A DNA stretch of 23,546 nt from positions 1 through 23,546 of the forward strand of contig CALVXV010000007.1 in assembly GCA_944371685.1 (NCBI GenBank), read 5' to 3'. This stretch comes from an uncultured Bacilli bacterium (GTDB lineage Bacteria; Bacillota_I; Bacilli_A; RF39; UBA660). The position numbers and the translations under genes are program-made. The notes under the pieces were generated by a model. It was not told the origin of the DNA. It saw only the letters and a program-made list of their open reading frames with translations, and did no database searches. The number at the start of each line of letters is the position of its first letter. Position 1 is the stretch's first letter. Positions 7,574 through 15,072 of this stretch are shown here, one piece after another.

Positions 7574-8872
7574 TTATTTAGTTACTATCCAAGCATTAGG
7601 AATCGCCCTAGTAGTCTTTTTTCCACTACCATTTACTGGCTGATTAGTAAGCTTACCATCAATAACAAGACCACATGAAGTACCACCATCTAAATTAGCC
7701 GCATTATAAGCTCCATAATTCATCATTATCTCAGTAAGTTCTACCATACCAACCCCATCAATTCCATGGACATAATCACGTCCATCCATAACTAAAAATA
7801 ATACAATACCATCTTTTCTTTGACCAATAGCCGTTCTAGGAGCTGTTCCCCAGCCACCATTACCTTTAATAAATGAAGGCTCACCATTTACAATCAAAAA
7901 TGGACCAAACTCAACGGCATCACGAACCCCTTTATCCAAAGCTTCTTCCGCTGTCATCTTACCCATAATTAACTTATTATCATTAGTAAAGCCAATAATT
8001 CCTCCACCAACATTTGACTTAGATAAATTACTAACTAATTTTCCATTTTGAATAACTGCCCCATGTGGTTTTCCGCCATTACCAACATAACCAGGATCAT
8101 AAAAGCCACTCGCATTTATTGCCACTAAAGCATTATTCTTCTCAGCAATCGTTGTAAGCATCTCACCGCGACTATTCATATTACTAGCCGTTGCTACTTT
8201 AACTTTAGATGGATCATAAATTGCAATTAAATATCCACGCATCCCATCACCATCAATATTAATAAGCTTATAACTAGCTCCTTCATCATGCGTCAAAATC
8301 TCTTTTTCATATTTATTTTTATACATAACCTTTGAATTACTATAATCAACAAAACTAATCGCATTCAAATCAGTTGCCTCATCAGACTCTTTTACATAAT
8401 TATCCTGCATAACTTGATTTATCGTCTCATCATCATAAAACCAAGTAGCCAAATACTTATGACTCATCGTTGTCATCGCCGTTGTAATAAGCCAATTTCG
8501 AAAATTAGGATATGGTCCATAAAGCAAAAATGCCAACCCAGAACCTAATATTAAAGCTAAACAAATAAATATTACCAAAATAATCTGCCATGCTTTCATT
8601 TTTTTCTTTTTAGGCTTTTCACTAATTTTTTCTATAGTCACCTCAGAAATTTCATCCACCTCATCAGTATCACCATTTTGATTAGCTTCTTCAAACTTAT
8701 TTAATAATCTATCAATATCTACATCATCTTTGTCAGGAAAAACATCATTTAAAGATGGATCTTTAACAAAATCATCTTCATTATTCTTAATATTTTGTGC
8801 TTCTTTTCTTTTCTTCTCTAATTCAATATCTTCTTCATCTTCAAATAATACTTCTATTTTATCATCTTTCAT
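7574..8872 (-). CDS. Membrane-anchored phosphodiester glycosidase (NAGPA domain)
   Basis: A 432-aa protein with a cytosolic, highly acidic N-terminus (about 85 residues, Asp/Glu-rich), KPKKKKMK, a membrane helix at about 96-117, and an outside NAGPA (phosphodiester glycosidase) domain over about 205-430. Hallmarks: NALVAINASGFYDPG, PHGAVIQNGKLV, FGPFLIVNGEP, APRTAIGQRKDGIVLFLVMDGRD and NAANLDGGTSCGLVIDG. The family removes GlcNAc from phosphodiesters in animals; in bacteria it is linked to surface glycopolymers, but the substrate here is unknown. GTG at 8879-8881 is in frame, but ATG at 8870-8872 has AGGTGA five bases upstream and is preferred. It follows the small membrane-protein gene after nine bases, so the two are co-transcribed. 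Confidence 0.9.
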   Translation of the reverse strand: MKDDKIEVLFEDEEDIELEKKRKEAQNIKNNEDDFVKDPSLNDVFPDKDDVDIDRLLNKFEEANQNGDTDEVDEISEVTIEKISEKPKKKKMKAWQIILVIFICLALILGSGLAFLLYGPYPNFRNWLITTAMTTMSHKYLATWFYDDETINQVMQDNYVKESDEATDLNAISFVDYSNSKVMYKNKYEKEILTHDEGASYKLINIDGDGMRGYLIAIYDPSKVKVATASNMNSRGEMLTTIAEKNNALVAINASGFYDPGYVGNGGKPHGAVIQNGKLVSNLSKSNVGGGIIGFTNDNKLIMGKMTAEEALDKGVRDAVEFGPFLIVNGEPSFIKGNGGWGTAPRTAIGQRKDGIVLFLVMDGRDYVHGIDGVGMVELTEIMMNYGAYNAANLDGGTSCGLVIDGKLTNQPVNGSGKKTTRAIPNAWIVTK

Positions 8873-8881
8873 CACATTCAC

Positions 8882-9445
8882 CTATTCTTCCCCAAAATAT
8901 TCTCCATCTTTATCATAATCTATATAATCACTATAAGGTCCATATAAAGCTTTATTAACTGTCGCATATTGATTCCCATGTTCAGCATTATACTCCTCAT
9001 AATTACTAACCATCTCATTATACATATTAACATCACTTATATAATAGTTATTAGCTGCCTCATAATTAGCTTTAAATGTCGTACACTTAGAATTAACATT
9101 CACATCACCATACTCAATCTTACAATCCTCTTTAAGTATAGAAGCCATATCTTCAACCTTCATAATTTGTGCTTTATAATTTTCCATAAAAGTATTCCAA
9201 GCATCCGCATTATTTCTAAGTGTCTCTAAATATAAATTTTCCTTATATTCATAAAGTTGATTTCTTAAACTAGAAAATTTATCAACTTCTTCATTAAATT
9301 TTGGATAAGCCTCTAATATTTCATCCATTTTTTTCTTAGTAACTGCCGTATCTTCTTTCAAACCATCAATCCATATCCAAGCGCCAATAAATATAACAGC
9401 AATAATTATAATAACAATTCCAATTATCATTAAAGACTTCTTCAT
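8882..9445 (-). CDS. Small membrane-anchored protein co-transcribed with the NAGPA gene
   Basis: An unrecognised 187-aa protein: KKSLMIIGIVIIIIAVIFIGAWIWI forms one membrane helix (about 5-26), followed by an outside, largely helical region rich in Glu, Lys, Asn and Tyr (KKKMDEILEAYPKFNEEVDKF..., FTAKANYEAA-like and NMYNEMVSNYEEYNAEHG segments). Two cysteines (in KEDCKIEYG and NSKCTTF) may form an extracytoplasmic disulphide. The C-terminus is acidic and aromatic (GPYSDYIDYDKDGEYFGEE). An upstream in-frame start exists at 9512-9514, but it lies beyond the promoter; ATG at 9443-9445 has GAGGGTG upstream. Likely partner or accessory of the glycosidase that follows; no function can be assigned. 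Confidence 0.82.
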   Translation of the reverse strand: MKKSLMIIGIVIIIIAVIFIGAWIWIDGLKEDTAVTKKKMDEILEAYPKFNEEVDKFSSLRNQLYEYKENLYLETLRNNADAWNTFMENYKAQIMKVEDMASILKEDCKIEYGDVNVNSKCTTFKANYEAANNYYISDVNMYNEMVSNYEEYNAEHGNQYATVNKALYGPYSDYIDYDKDGEYFGEE

Positions 9446-9471
9446 ATAAGCGCACCCTCTTATCTTATACA

Positions 9472-9500
9472 ATAATATCAAAATATAAAAAAAATGTAAA
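9472..9500 (-). promoter_or_regulatory. Promoter of the 187-aa protein/NAGPA operon
   Basis: TTTACA (9495-9500), 17-base spacer, TATTAT (9472-9477); transcript start expected near 9466, about 20 bases before the chosen ATG. Confidence 0.62.
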
Positions 9501-9588
9501 GTTATGTCGAGCAAAAATTATCCATCATATAATCCATTTTATCAATAAACCTTATATTTAAATGTCTCATAACAAAACAAAAAAATAG

Positions 9589-9615
9589 AAAAACTAGCAT
9601 ACACTCGCACGCTAG
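9589..9615 (-). terminator. Terminator of the 311-aa surface-protein gene
   Basis: Nine-bp stem CTAGCGTGC/GTGTATGCTAG-type (two G-U pairs, 4-base loop, 9594-9615) followed by TTTTTC on the minus strand, 11 bases after the stop codon. Confidence 0.8.
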
Positions 9616-9626
9616 ATTATACATCT

Positions 9627-10562
9627 TTATTCAATAATAAATGGATTTGACTGTGAACCATCTCCACCTATAATTTGAACTTCAGAAGATAATGTAACTG
9701 TAGGGCGAACCGCACTAAGCATAGCATCTGTCCAATTACCATAGATGCCACCAATACTGTCGACATAAAACACGGTGTCAGAACCACCAAAAGAAGGCGA
9801 CAATAACCACCAATAATCATCAATATACATCCAATTACTATTTATACATGTTTTAGTATTATCACTATTTGAACTTAATGTTCCACACTGATTTTTATTT
9901 GAATTAGCTCTTATATATTCACTTACGGTTGGTAAAGCTATTTTAACTTTTGATGTAACAGATTTTTCATCATTTATTTGATCTATCATATCATTATTAT
10001 GATTTGTTACTACACCTACATTATATATTGCTTCCACTATCTGACTTTGAGCTACATTAGTTAAACTATTATAATAATTTCCATTCAAATATGTATTTAA
10101 ACTTGCCGGACGATTCCAATTATTACTTCTACTTGTATCCCAATAGCTATCAGTGATTATTGCATCCCTCATTATTTTTATAGTTCCATCTGAATTTATG
10201 GATATAATTCGCCAGCCAGCTATCTCATTATTAAAAGTTACATAATTATTTGGATTTGCTCCTTTATATGTATATTTTCCATCTTCATATTCATCGGCGT
10301 ATAGTCCATCTCCTGATGAAACTATATCAATATTATCTAAAATGGCATCTCCTCCAGTTTTTGGTGGAAAACATACATTATAAAGTTCATCGATTGCTCC
10401 TTGAACATCAGTTGAAGAAAGTCCACTTGCACTATTATCATAAGTTGTTTGACTTGATGGAAAATAGGTCAAAGCTATTACACTCACACCTCCACACACC
10501 ACTATACCTATTACAAATCCTATTAAATATCGCTTCCCAAATTTCTTTATCTTCTCTCTCAT
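9627..10562 (-). CDS. Membrane-anchored surface protein with FGE/C-type-lectin-like tail
   Basis: A 311-aa protein with one N-terminal membrane helix (about 13-33) and an extracytoplasmic remainder. Residues 47-64 (SGLSSTDVQGAIDELY) match a short motif common in phage tail-fibre-like and Bacilli surface proteins. From about 95 the pattern GWRIISINSDGTIKIMRD, NNWNRPASLNTYLN, SKVKIALPTVSEY, YWWLLSPSFGGSDTVFYVDSIGGIYG and SAVRPTVTL fits the DUF6273-like group related by fold to formylglycine-generating-enzyme/C-type-lectin modules: a paired-strand fold ending in VRPxVxL. Cys64 and a C226/C239 pair could form disulphides. A ligand-binding role at the surface is inference. RBS GAGAGGT. The gene is divergent from a double-HTH regulator 124 bp away, with two TATAAT boxes in the gap on its own strand. 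Confidence 0.85.
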   Translation of the reverse strand: MREKIKKFGKRYLIGFVIGIVVCGGVSVIALTYFPSSQTTYDNSASGLSSTDVQGAIDELYNVCFPPKTGGDAILDNIDIVSSGDGLYADEYEDGKYTYKGANPNNYVTFNNEIAGWRIISINSDGTIKIMRDAIITDSYWDTSRSNNWNRPASLNTYLNGNYYNSLTNVAQSQIVEAIYNVGVVTNHNNDMIDQINDEKSVTSKVKIALPTVSEYIRANSNKNQCGTLSSNSDNTKTCINSNWMYIDDYWWLLSPSFGGSDTVFYVDSIGGIYGNWTDAMLSAVRPTVTLSSEVQIIGGDGSQSNPFIIE

Positions 10563-10686
10563 AAATACCTCTCTTTTTTACCTATAGTTAATTTTTAACA
10601 ACTATTATCTAAAAATATTATACATTATACTTCGCAATAATCTTTTTTCATAAATTTTCATGGCAAAATGAACATAGGTGATGTAT

Positions 10687-11148
10687 ATGGAATATAGATT
10701 CAAAGAAATTAGAGGGCTATTTGATTTAAAACAAAGGGAAATAGCCGAAAAAACCAATATTAGTAGAGGCGCTTACGCAAATATAGAAGCTAAAACTGCC
10801 AATGCCAAATTAAAATATCTACTAACTTACTGCAATACTTTCAACTTAAATATGGATTATGTTTGCAATTTAACAAACGATAATTCTTCTTTCAATAAAA
10901 TAAATACCATTGATAAAAAACTTATGGCCGAAAGATTAACCATTTTAGAAAAAGAAAATAAAAAACAAGCTAAAGACATAGCTAAAGAACTTGGTATTTT
11001 AAAAAGTACCTATTCTGGATATAAAAATCCCAAACAACCAAACTTAATGCAGACACTCATGTTAAAAAAACTAGCCTCAAAATATCACTATTCAATGGAT
11101 TGGCTCATTGGCCGAAGTAATAAAAAATACATAGAAAAAAACAAGTAA
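10687..11148 (+). CDS. XRE-family regulator with two tandem HTH domains
   Basis: A 153-aa protein consisting almost wholly of two Cro/C1-type helix-turn-helix domains. HTH1 spans about 5-64 (FKEIRGLFDLKQREIAEKTNISRGAYANIE), HTH2 about 81-144 (ERLTILEKENKKQAKDIAKELGILKSTYSGYKN...). Both end with the same kind of segment, FNLNMDYVCNLTND and YHYSMDWLIGRSN, which supports internal duplication of a single domain. No sensor or dimerisation domain is visible. ATGs at 10681 and 10687 are in frame; the later one has AGGTG six bases upstream and is chosen. It is divergent from the lectin-like surface-protein gene, its most likely target besides itself. It ends inside a hairpin shared with uvrC. Confidence 0.87.
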   Translation: MEYRFKEIRGLFDLKQREIAEKTNISRGAYANIEAKTANAKLKYLLTYCNTFNLNMDYVCNLTNDNSSFNKINTIDKKLMAERLTILEKENKKQAKDIAKELGILKSTYSGYKNPKQPNLMQTLMLKKLASKYHYSMDWLIGRSNKKYIEKNK

Positions 11149-11168
11149 TTTTCAAATAGATTACTTGT
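11135..11168. terminator. Shared terminator of the HTH gene and uvrC
   Basis: ACAAGTAAT (11141-11149) pairs with ATTACTTGT (11160-11168). On the minus strand it is followed by TTTTTTT (uvrC); on the plus strand by only TTTT. Both stop codons lie within the hairpin region. Confidence 0.62.
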
Positions 11169-12933
11169 TTTCATTTTCCTTATCCATACTTTCTAAAATA
11201 TCCTTAAGTTCCATAGCCACATTTTTAGGAAGTATACTAGATAATTCCTCCACACTTTGTTTTCGCATATTCTCAGTTGTCTTATACTTCTTTAAAAGTT
11301 CATGTTTTCTTTGTTTACCAATACCAGGTATATCATCCAATATTAAAGCATAAAGTCCTTTACTTCTAATTTGTTTATGATAATTAATCGTAAAATTGTG
11401 AACCTCATCCTGCATTCTTTCTAAATAATGAAATAAATTACTTCTCTTTTCAATTGGAATCTCTCCGTCAAATGTCACTAATGCATTAGTCGCGTGCTTA
11501 TCATCTTTCTTTAAACCAACCAAATTAATATTCATCCCTAAACTATCAAGCACTTCTTTAGCTACATTCATCTGACCTATACCACCATCGACAATAATTA
11601 AATCAGGTTTTACTAAATTATCTTTTAAAACCCTAAAATATCTTCTATAAATAACCTCTCTCATCATACCATAATCATCATTCTTATCAACAGATATTTT
11701 AAATTTACGATATTCATTCTTAACTGGAGAGCCATCAATAAATACTACCATACCTGACACATTATAAGTTCCAAACAAATGCGCATTATCAAAAAGTTCA
11801 ATCCTATCAAGCTTCTCTAATCCCAGTACCTCTTTAAGTTCTTCATTAGCTTTAACCGTCTTTTCTTCATTTTTAATCACTAGTTCATATTCATCCTCAA
11901 GTTGCTTCTTCGCATTATCGCATGCCATATCAACAAGTTTCTTTTTAACACCCTTCTCAGGAATTTTAACTTTAACTTTTAAATAATCTGAAAGTAAATC
12001 ACCATCCGCAATACTAGATACCAAAACCTCTTTAGGAATTAAAGCCTTATCATAAAATTTAGCTATATATCTAGTTAATTCTTCACCCTCATCATCAATA
12101 AGTGGAATAATCTGGTGATGGTGTCCAGCTATTTTACTACCTCTAACAAAAAACACAAACACACTTAAATAATTGCCATCACTATAATAGCCAAAGATAT
12201 CTCTATCAATATCATCATGCACTTCGATTTTCTGTTTAACCAAAATAACTTTGATATCATCAAGTAACTTCTTAAGTTCCAAAGCCTTTTCAAAATGTAA
12301 AGACTCACTTTCTTTTTCAATTTCTTTTTTTATCTTATCAGTAACAATTTCATCATCACCTTTTAAAAACTTAATAATATCCTTTTCCATCTCGTCAATC
12401 TTCTCTTGTGCGACATTATTTGTACAATACCCTAAACACTGACCTATATGAAAATATAAGCAAGGTCTTTTCTGATATGTCCGACACTTTCTAAGTGGAT
12501 ATAATCTATTAAGTAAATTAACAACCTTTCTCGCCGCATAAACATTCGGATAAGGACCAAATAACCGTGTTCTTTTTTTCTTTCTATGAACATTTCTAAC
12601 AATTAATAATCTCGGTACCTTCTCTAAAGTAAGTTCAATATAAGGATAACTCTTATCGTCTCTAAGTAAAATATTATACTTAGGATCATGCTTTTTAATT
12701 AAATTAATCTCTAATATCAAAGATTCTGTTTCTGAAGAAACCACAATATAATCAAAATCTGCTATCTCACTAACTAAACGTGCCGTCTTACCCGTATGTG
12801 AAGAATGAAAATAAGAATTAAGTCTATTTCTTAAATCCTTAGCCTTACCAACATAAATAATAACCCCATCTTTATTTTTCATCAAATAACACCCAGGTTT
12901 ATGTGGTACTAACTTAAGTTTTTCCAAAACCAT
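11161..12933 (-). CDS. uvrC: UvrABC system protein C
   Basis: Dual-incision nuclease of nucleotide excision repair, acting with UvrA and UvrB on bulky DNA lesions. The 590-aa protein has the GIY-YIG nuclease for the 3' cut (GCYLMKNKDGVIIYVGKAKDLRNRLNSYF, residues 14-42), a Cys-containing segment (KCRTYQKRPCLYFHIGQCLGYC), the UVR domain for UvrB contact (about 200-230, ESLHFEKALELKKLLDDI), the RNase H-like nuclease for the 5' cut (FDNAHLFGTYNVSGMVVFIDG..., PDLIIVDGGIGQMNVA) and C-terminal helix-hairpin-helix motifs (LDDIPGIGKQRKHELL). GTG at 12940-12942 is in frame, but ATG at 12931-12933 has AGAGGTGA at the right distance. It has its own promoter and a shared terminator. Confidence 0.97.
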   Translation of the reverse strand: MVLEKLKLVPHKPGCYLMKNKDGVIIYVGKAKDLRNRLNSYFHSSHTGKTARLVSEIADFDYIVVSSETESLILEINLIKKHDPKYNILLRDDKSYPYIELTLEKVPRLLIVRNVHRKKKRTRLFGPYPNVYAARKVVNLLNRLYPLRKCRTYQKRPCLYFHIGQCLGYCTNNVAQEKIDEMEKDIIKFLKGDDEIVTDKIKKEIEKESESLHFEKALELKKLLDDIKVILVKQKIEVHDDIDRDIFGYYSDGNYLSVFVFFVRGSKIAGHHHQIIPLIDDEGEELTRYIAKFYDKALIPKEVLVSSIADGDLLSDYLKVKVKIPEKGVKKKLVDMACDNAKKQLEDEYELVIKNEEKTVKANEELKEVLGLEKLDRIELFDNAHLFGTYNVSGMVVFIDGSPVKNEYRKFKISVDKNDDYGMMREVIYRRYFRVLKDNLVKPDLIIVDGGIGQMNVAKEVLDSLGMNINLVGLKKDDKHATNALVTFDGEIPIEKRSNLFHYLERMQDEVHNFTINYHKQIRSKGLYALILDDIPGIGKQRKHELLKKYKTTENMRKQSVEELSSILPKNVAMELKDILESMDKENENK

Positions 12934-12952
12934 CTTCCTCACCTCTTTAGTA

Positions 12953-12981
12953 ATTATAATGTCATTTCACCATTTAATCAA
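12953..12981 (-). promoter_or_regulatory. uvrC promoter
   Basis: TTGATT (12976-12981), 17-base spacer, TATAAT (12953-12958); leader of only about 13 bases before the ATG. Confidence 0.65.
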
Positions 12982-13161
12982 GATTAAACATCAATTTGAC
13001 AAAAATCTAATACCTTCCAAGATCTTACTATTACCACTAAAGACGACTTAAATTATACTCTATCATTAGATGATGAATCATTAATTAATAGTATTCAAAA
13101 ACATCAATCAGACATTCTCGCCCATAATAACGAACTATTTTCTCAAGTTAAAACAAGATAA
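12959..13161 (+). pseudogene. Decayed or frameshifted small gene, unidentified
   Basis: From 13000 to the TAA at 13159-13161 the plus strand holds an open frame of 53 codons with coding-like composition (FQDLTITTKDDLNYTLSLDD, then ESLINSIQKHQSDILAHNNE and LFSQVKTR) but no start codon; it begins right after an in-frame TGA. A second frame starting at ATG 12959 reads MSFHHLIKIKHQFDK. The two join into one frame of about 71 residues if one A is added to the A run at 13001-13005. The segment is directly followed by a good terminator. I do not recognise the protein and see no RBS for the ATG, which overlaps the uvrC promoter. Best read as the remnant of a small gene, or a sequencing slip in the A run. 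Confidence 0.5.
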
Positions 13162-13178
13162 TTAAATCTTGTTTTTTT
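13151..13178 (+). terminator. Terminator following the gene remnant
   Basis: AAACAAGAT (13151-13159) pairs with ATCTTGTTT (13166-13174), six-base loop, then TTTT on the plus strand. No intact plus-strand gene precedes it between uvrC and yigZ. Confidence 0.65.
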
Positions 13179-13197
13179 AATGTATTTTTTTTATAAT
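13169..13197 (+). promoter_or_regulatory. Promoter of the YigZ-family gene
   Basis: TTGTTT (13169-13174), 17-base spacer, TATAAT (13192-13197). The -35 lies in the 3' arm of the preceding terminator. Leader about 10 bases, just enough for AGGTGAT. Confidence 0.55.
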
Positions 13198-13213
13198 CTA
13201 ATTAGGTGATATT

Positions 13214-13798
13214 ATGAACTCCATAAAAGAAAATATTACAAATGAAATAATTATTAATAAATCAAGATTTATTACCACATTAATAAAAATAGATAATATA
13301 GATGAAATAAAAAACAAACTAGAAACAATGAAAAAAACATATAAAGATGCCACCCACTACTGTTATGCCTACATTATAAATGGCCAAGAAAAATGTTCCG
13401 ATAATGGTGAACCAAGTGGCACAGCTGGGCTTCCCATTTTAAACGTCCTCAAACAAAACAACTTAACCAATATCCTATGTATCGTAATAAGATACTTTGG
13501 TGGTATTAAACTAGGCGCTGGCGGACTAATCAGAGCCTACAGTACTTCGGCAAGTACTGCTTTAAACAAAGCAATCATCACCACTTTAATTAATGGTTAT
13601 AATCTCACCATTGAATTTCCTTATGAAAACCTAAAACAAATAAATTACTTACTTAAAGATATCAACATCAAAAAAAACTATCACACATTAATCACCTATA
13701 ACTTTAATATTACAGAAAATAAATTTAAACAAATAGAAAAAAAACTCACTAAATTAAGTTATATAAAAACTAAGAAGATAATCACCCTTGCTTCTTAG
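13214..13798 (+). CDS. YigZ/YvyE family protein (IMPACT N-terminal domain)
   Basis: A 194-aa cytosolic protein of the UPF0029/YigZ family. The family signature is clear: HYCYAYIINGQEKCSDNGEPSGTAGLPIL at about residues 48-76 and IVIRYFGGIKLGAGGLIRAYSTSA at about 91-114, followed by the smaller C-terminal DUF1949-type domain with ferredoxin-like pattern. Relatives of eukaryotic IMPACT bind near translation factors, but the bacterial role is not settled. The C-terminal end of the gene overlaps the convergent yfmH gene by 17 bp. ATG at 13214 has AGGTGAT upstream. Some homologues are annotated as proline dipeptidases on old evidence; I would not transfer that. Confidence 0.92.
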   Translation: MNSIKENITNEIIINKSRFITTLIKIDNIDEIKNKLETMKKTYKDATHYCYAYIINGQEKCSDNGEPSGTAGLPILNVLKQNNLTNILCIVIRYFGGIKLGAGGLIRAYSTSASTALNKAIITTLINGYNLTIEFPYENLKQINYLLKDINIKKNYHTLITYNFNITENKFKQIEKKLTKLSYIKTKKIITLAS

Positions 13799-13802
13799 TT
13801 TT
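13766..13802. terminator. Bidirectional terminator inside the yigZ/yfmH overlap
   Basis: AAAACTAAGAAG (13766-13777) pairs with CTTCTTAGTTTT (13791-13802), a perfect 12-bp stem with a 13-base loop. T runs of the outer arms serve both strands. Both stop codons lie within it. Confidence 0.72.
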
Positions 13803-15071
13803 ATTATCCAAAATAACCACACTACGATTATTCAAACAAATACCATTAATAGCCTTTTTAAACGTTTCAAAATTAAGACTCTTTAACTTATCATGCATAT
13901 CATAAATAGGCTCCTCATAAAAATAAACTTGATTCGCAATCATTGAACAAATACCCGTCGCATTCTCCGTTGATAAAATAATTGAATTCAAAATAGCTTT
14001 TTTAATCAAATTAAAATTATCTTCATCAAAATTCATATCCTTAATTGTTTTATCAATCAAATCAATAAACTTATCCGCATCATCCTTAACTGTCGCATTA
14101 AATATAACCATATAATAATCATCCACCGGCTCTATATAAGATGAAACTGGTGAAATCAAATTAACATCATTCGCAAACACATCTACAATAGGTGCGATTG
14201 CCCCAAACTTCAAATCAAGTAAAAACGAAAAATATATTCTATTCAAATATTCATCTTTAATATAAGTTGGCTTTTTAACCTTATAACAAATCAAAACTTC
14301 CTTAGATAAATTATTCATATAAATAACATCTTTTTCTTTAACTACCGTCTCCGGTTCATCCTTATGTTTAATAACTACCTTAGGTCTTTTTTCAAAATCA
14401 TAATTATTATAAAATTTATGAAGAAAATTCATCACCTCATCGGCATCAACATCACCACTAATAGTAAGTACCATATTACTAGGATGATAAAAAGTATTAT
14501 AACAATTATATAAATCCTCTTTAGTAATTGAATTAATATCTTCCAAACTACCTAAAACTGTATTTTTAAAATCTAAATTATGAAAAGTATTAACCAAACA
14601 CCTATCATAAACAATTGAAAATGGATTATCTAAATCTTGCTTCTTTTCTTGAGAAATAATTCCCTTTTCCTTTAAAACATTCTCGTCAGTAAAATAAGGT
14701 TCATGCACACATCTAAGCAAAGTCTCCAAATTTTCAAAAAAATGCCCCACTCCCGTAAAATGATAAGCCGTCACATATTCATTAGTAAATGCGTTACCTG
14801 AAGCCCCATTATTTTCATAAATAGCTAAAGGATCCTTGCCATCTTTTTTTTCAAACATTTTATGTTCCAAAAAATGAGCAACTCCACCAGGCACCTTGGT
14901 AAAATCATCATCACCATCCATCTTAAACTCTAATGTCGAACCTCCAAAGAAAGTGGTTATACGTGCATGAATTGTATGTCTTGGAATCGGACTAATATAC
15001 ACCCTAAGCCCATTATCCAAAACCTCCTCGTACACATCCAAATCTAAACCTTTATAACTTTTCTTCTTCAT
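13782..15071 (-). CDS. yfmH: M16-family peptidase YfmH-like
   Basis: A 429-aa protein of the insulinase (M16) family, the catalytic-type half of a pair. The inverted zinc motif HFLEH (H66, E69, H70) is intact, with the third ligand probably E142 in GIISQEKK. A second M16 domain of the inactive type fills the C-terminal half. In Bacillus the YfmF/YfmH pair is annotated as associated with the 5-aminopentanol modification of elongation factor P; transfer of that role is inference. The gene starts one base after the yfmF stop, with GGGAGAAAG inside the end of yfmF as RBS, so the two are translationally linked. Confidence 0.9.
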   Translation of the reverse strand: MKKKSYKGLDLDVYEEVLDNGLRVYISPIPRHTIHARITTFFGGSTLEFKMDGDDDFTKVPGGVAHFLEHKMFEKKDGKDPLAIYENNGASGNAFTNEYVTAYHFTGVGHFFENLETLLRCVHEPYFTDENVLKEKGIISQEKKQDLDNPFSIVYDRCLVNTFHNLDFKNTVLGSLEDINSITKEDLYNCYNTFYHPSNMVLTISGDVDADEVMNFLHKFYNNYDFEKRPKVVIKHKDEPETVVKEKDVIYMNNLSKEVLICYKVKKPTYIKDEYLNRIYFSFLLDLKFGAIAPIVDVFANDVNLISPVSSYIEPVDDYYMVIFNATVKDDADKFIDLIDKTIKDMNFDEDNFNLIKKAILNSIILSTENATGICSMIANQVYFYEEPIYDMHDKLKSLNFETFKKAINGICLNNRSVVILDNKTKKQG

Positions 15072-15072
15072 C

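Noticed and set aside
7565..7580. Palindromic AAATAATTATTT as terminator of the NAGPA gene
   Set aside because: AT-only stem with no proper loop; would be too weak to count as a terminator.
8969..9229. Plus-strand open frame of 86 codons
   Set aside because: Antisense to the 187-aa membrane-protein gene; Ile/His-rich shadow translation without RBS.
9627..9900. Diversity-generating retroelement target (lectin-like C-terminus)
   Set aside because: No reverse transcriptase, template repeat or initiation-type sequence found in the window.
10250..10564. Plus-strand open frame of 104 codons
   Set aside because: Lies wholly antisense to the surface-protein gene, has a low-complexity His/Leu composition typical of a shadow frame, and no RBS.
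12996..13001. TTGACA as a plus-strand -35 box
   Set aside because: No -10-like hexamer at 16-18 bases; it lies in the frame remnant.
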